The notes under the pieces were generated by a model. The model ran no database searches, had not been told where the DNA came from, and saw only the letters and a program-made list of their open reading frames with translations. From NCBI GenBank assembly GCA_005880175.1, contig VBJR01000002.1:2118-8663 (forward strand): a stretch of DNA of 6,546 bases. Reading direction: 5' to 3'. This DNA comes from Chloroflexota bacterium (lineage in GTDB: Bacteria; Chloroflexota; Dormibacteria; Dormibacterales; Dormibacteraceae). Below, piece after piece: positions 5,374 to 6,546 of this stretch; within the stretch, counting starts at the first letter, position 1; every line of letters starts with the position of its first letter. The position numbers and the translations under genes are program-made.

Positions 5374-6318
5374 CTAGGCCCGGTCCACCACCAGGAACCC
5401 GCCGCCCACGTCCTCGCACCGCGACCGGCCCCCGCCCAGGGCCGCCACGCACCACTCGCCCCACCCGGTCAGCTTCGCGGGCGTGAACGCCTGCCGGTGG
5501 CCGTACAGCGGCTGCGGCGTCTCCTCGTACGGCACCGCGACGATCAGCCGCCGGCGGCACACCGCCAGCAGCTGGCCCAGCGCCACCGGCAGCTCGTCCT
5601 CCGCCAGGTGCTCCAGCACGTGCACGGCCGTCACCGTGTCGAACCGGCCGACCTCGCCGAACTCCGGAGCCAGCACATCAGCCAGCCGGAACGTCGCGCC
5701 GGCCCCGGTCGCGGCCGCCAGCTCGTCGCAGCACGCGATCGCCTCCGGCCGGACGTCGCAGCCGACCACGGCCACCTCGGGAGCGCGCTCCGCCAGCAGC
5801 ACCGGCAGGTGCCCCAGGTTCGAGCCGACGTCGAGCAGGCTGTCCCCGACCCGGCACTCCAGGATCCGCCGGTACACGCCCGCGAACACCGCCGTGTGCG
5901 AGCCGCCCGCCGGCCCGGGCCCGGCGTCCAGCCGCGCCCGCAGCCGGTCCAGCGTGTTGAGGCTGAAGTGCCGCCAGATCGCCGTCTGGTCGAGGTGCAG
6001 CCGGCCGCAGTCCGGGCAGTCCATCGACGCCGGGCACGTGGACGCCACGACCGCGAACAGCGCCTCCCCGTAGTCGCGGTCGGACGCCAGCACCCCGAGC
6101 GAGCCCAGCTCCTCGCCGACCATCGGCGACACGTCCTCATCGATCGTCGCCTCGTCGAAGGGGTGCAGGATGACCGCCTGCCCACCCTGCCGCCGCTGGC
6201 AGTGCGTGAAGTGCGCCGTCCGCCGGACCCGGTACCCGCGCGCCGACAGCCGGTCGGCCGCGCCGCTGTCGGGCTGGGCCACGGCGACCGTCCGGCCCAC
6301 CCGGACGGCCCGGCTCAC
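5374..6318 (-). CDS. Class I SAM-dependent methyltransferase with N-terminal Cys-rich region
   Basis: The protein has 314 residues. The C-terminal half is a Rossmann-fold methyltransferase: SAM-binding motif I LLDVGSNLGH (161-170), the acidic end of strand 2 at VVGCDVRPE (184-192), LADVL (212-216), and FDTVTAVHVLEHL (226-238), typical of the UbiE/ubiquinone-type superfamily. The first ~155 residues are not a usual methyltransferase lead. They hold HFTHC (36-40), a CPASMDCPDCGRLH stretch (Cys95, Cys101, Cys104, His108) that could bind a metal, and WRHFSLNTLDRL (115-126). This region may form a substrate domain; I cannot name it. The GTG start at 6318 overlaps the stop of the upstream flavin oxidase as GTGA with no ribosome site, implying translational coupling and a shared pathway. 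O-, N- or C-methylation cannot be told apart. Confidence 0.88.
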   Translation of the reverse strand: MSRAVRVGRTVAVAQPDSGAADRLSARGYRVRRTAHFTHCQRRQGGQAVILHPFDEATIDEDVSPMVGEELGSLGVLASDRDYGEALFAVVASTCPASMDCPDCGRLHLDQTAIWRHFSLNTLDRLRARLDAGPGPAGGSHTAVFAGVYRRILECRVGDSLLDVGSNLGHLPVLLAERAPEVAVVGCDVRPEAIACCDELAAATGAGATFRLADVLAPEFGEVGRFDTVTAVHVLEHLAEDELPVALGQLLAVCRRRLIVAVPYEETPQPLYGHRQAFTPAKLTGWGEWCVAALGGGRSRCEDVGGGFLVVDRA

Positions 6319-6546
6319 CGCGCCGGGCGCAGGTGCCGAGGCCAGATCCCCTGCTTGCCCGGCGAGAGGATCCCGTTCGGGTCCAGCGCGTCCTTCAGCG
6401 CCTCGTTGAACCGCCGCTGCGCGTGGTCGTTGAAGTCGAACTGCTCGGCCACCAGGTCCATGTACATCAGGTTGGTCCGGTACAGCCCGTACCCCTCCGC
6501 GGCCAGCGCCCGCACCAGGTGCCCGTACGCGTCGTAGACGCGCCGC
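6315..6546 (-). CDS. FAD-linked oxidase, VAO/4-cresol dehydrogenase type (C-terminal fragment)
   Basis: Only the last 76 residues lie in the window; the gene continues past the right edge. The visible part, with YGLYRTNLMYMD, FDFNDHAQRRFNEALKDALD and PNGILSPGKQGIWP, matches the conserved end of vanillyl-alcohol oxidase / p-cresol dehydrogenase-type flavoproteins. Those enzymes oxidise para-substituted phenols or, in biosynthetic gene clusters, other small substrates. The FAD-binding PCMH domain, and any covalent flavin attachment residue, are off the window. The stop TGA overlaps the methyltransferase GTG by 4 nt, so the two are one operon and probably act on the same intermediate. The family is well supported; the substrate is unknown. 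Confidence 0.88.
   Translation of the reverse strand, partial: RRVYDAYGHLVRALAAEGYGLYRTNLMYMDLVAEQFDFNDHAQRRFNEALKDALDPNGILSPGKQGIWPRHLRPAR

Noticed and set aside
5497..6537. Plus-strand open frame of 346 codons
   Set aside because: It is antisense to the methyltransferase and flavin oxidase, which have clear motifs and a GTGA junction.
1..6546. CRISPR arrays, tRNA or rRNA genes, insertion sequences
   Set aside because: I saw no repeat-spacer arrays, no tRNA- or rRNA-like segments, no transposase and no terminal repeats in the window.

Overview
The window comes from a high-GC actinomycete, probably a streptomycete or close relative. The evidence is very high third-position GC, GTG starts, strong AGGAGG-type ribosome sites and the families present. 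It looks like part of a specialised-metabolism (accessory) region: a ROK repressor, a glycosyltransferase-like enzyme, a stand-alone GTP cyclohydrolase II, a NUDIX hydrolase, a cytochrome P450 with its own TetR regulator, a methyltransferase and the tail of a VAO-type flavin oxidase.

Left block (1-2924). A ROK-family repressor is read leftward from 899 and is cut by the window edge. It is divergent from a two-gene unit read rightward: a GT-B glycosyltransferase-like protein (1011-2213) and a stand-alone GTP cyclohydrolase II (2283-2924). The 111-bp divergent region is AT-richer than its surroundings and carries paired dyads that look like an operator. Both rightward genes carry a TTA leucine codon near the 5' end (codon 42 of the first, codon 2 of the second), the rare codon that depends on the bldA tRNA in streptomycetes. 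The ribosome site of the cyclohydrolase lies partly inside a perfect 10-bp hairpin stem. The first gene resembles, from memory only, cytosylglucuronate-synthase-type enzymes. Together with GTP cyclohydrolase II, which makes a diaminopyrimidine, this suggests a pyrimidine or nucleoside-type metabolite. That link is inference.

Middle (2925-3490). Two tandem GC-rich hairpins follow the cyclohydrolase. They probably end the unit and separate it from a small NUDIX hydrolase, whose stop codon overlaps the stop of the convergent P450 gene at a shared CTAG.

Right block (3487-6546), all leftward. In transcription order: the C-terminus of a VAO/4-cresol-dehydrogenase-type FAD oxidase, a SAM methyltransferase joined to it by a GTGA overlap, a TetR regulator of FadR-like type, and a CYP107-like P450 whose ribosome site overlaps the end of the TetR gene. 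A near-perfect palindrome resembling the Bacillus FadR box overlaps the TetR translation start. It suggests that the tetR-P450 pair is autoregulated, possibly by an acyl-CoA-type ligand. The right block is visibly more GC-rich than the left, so the two blocks may have different histories.
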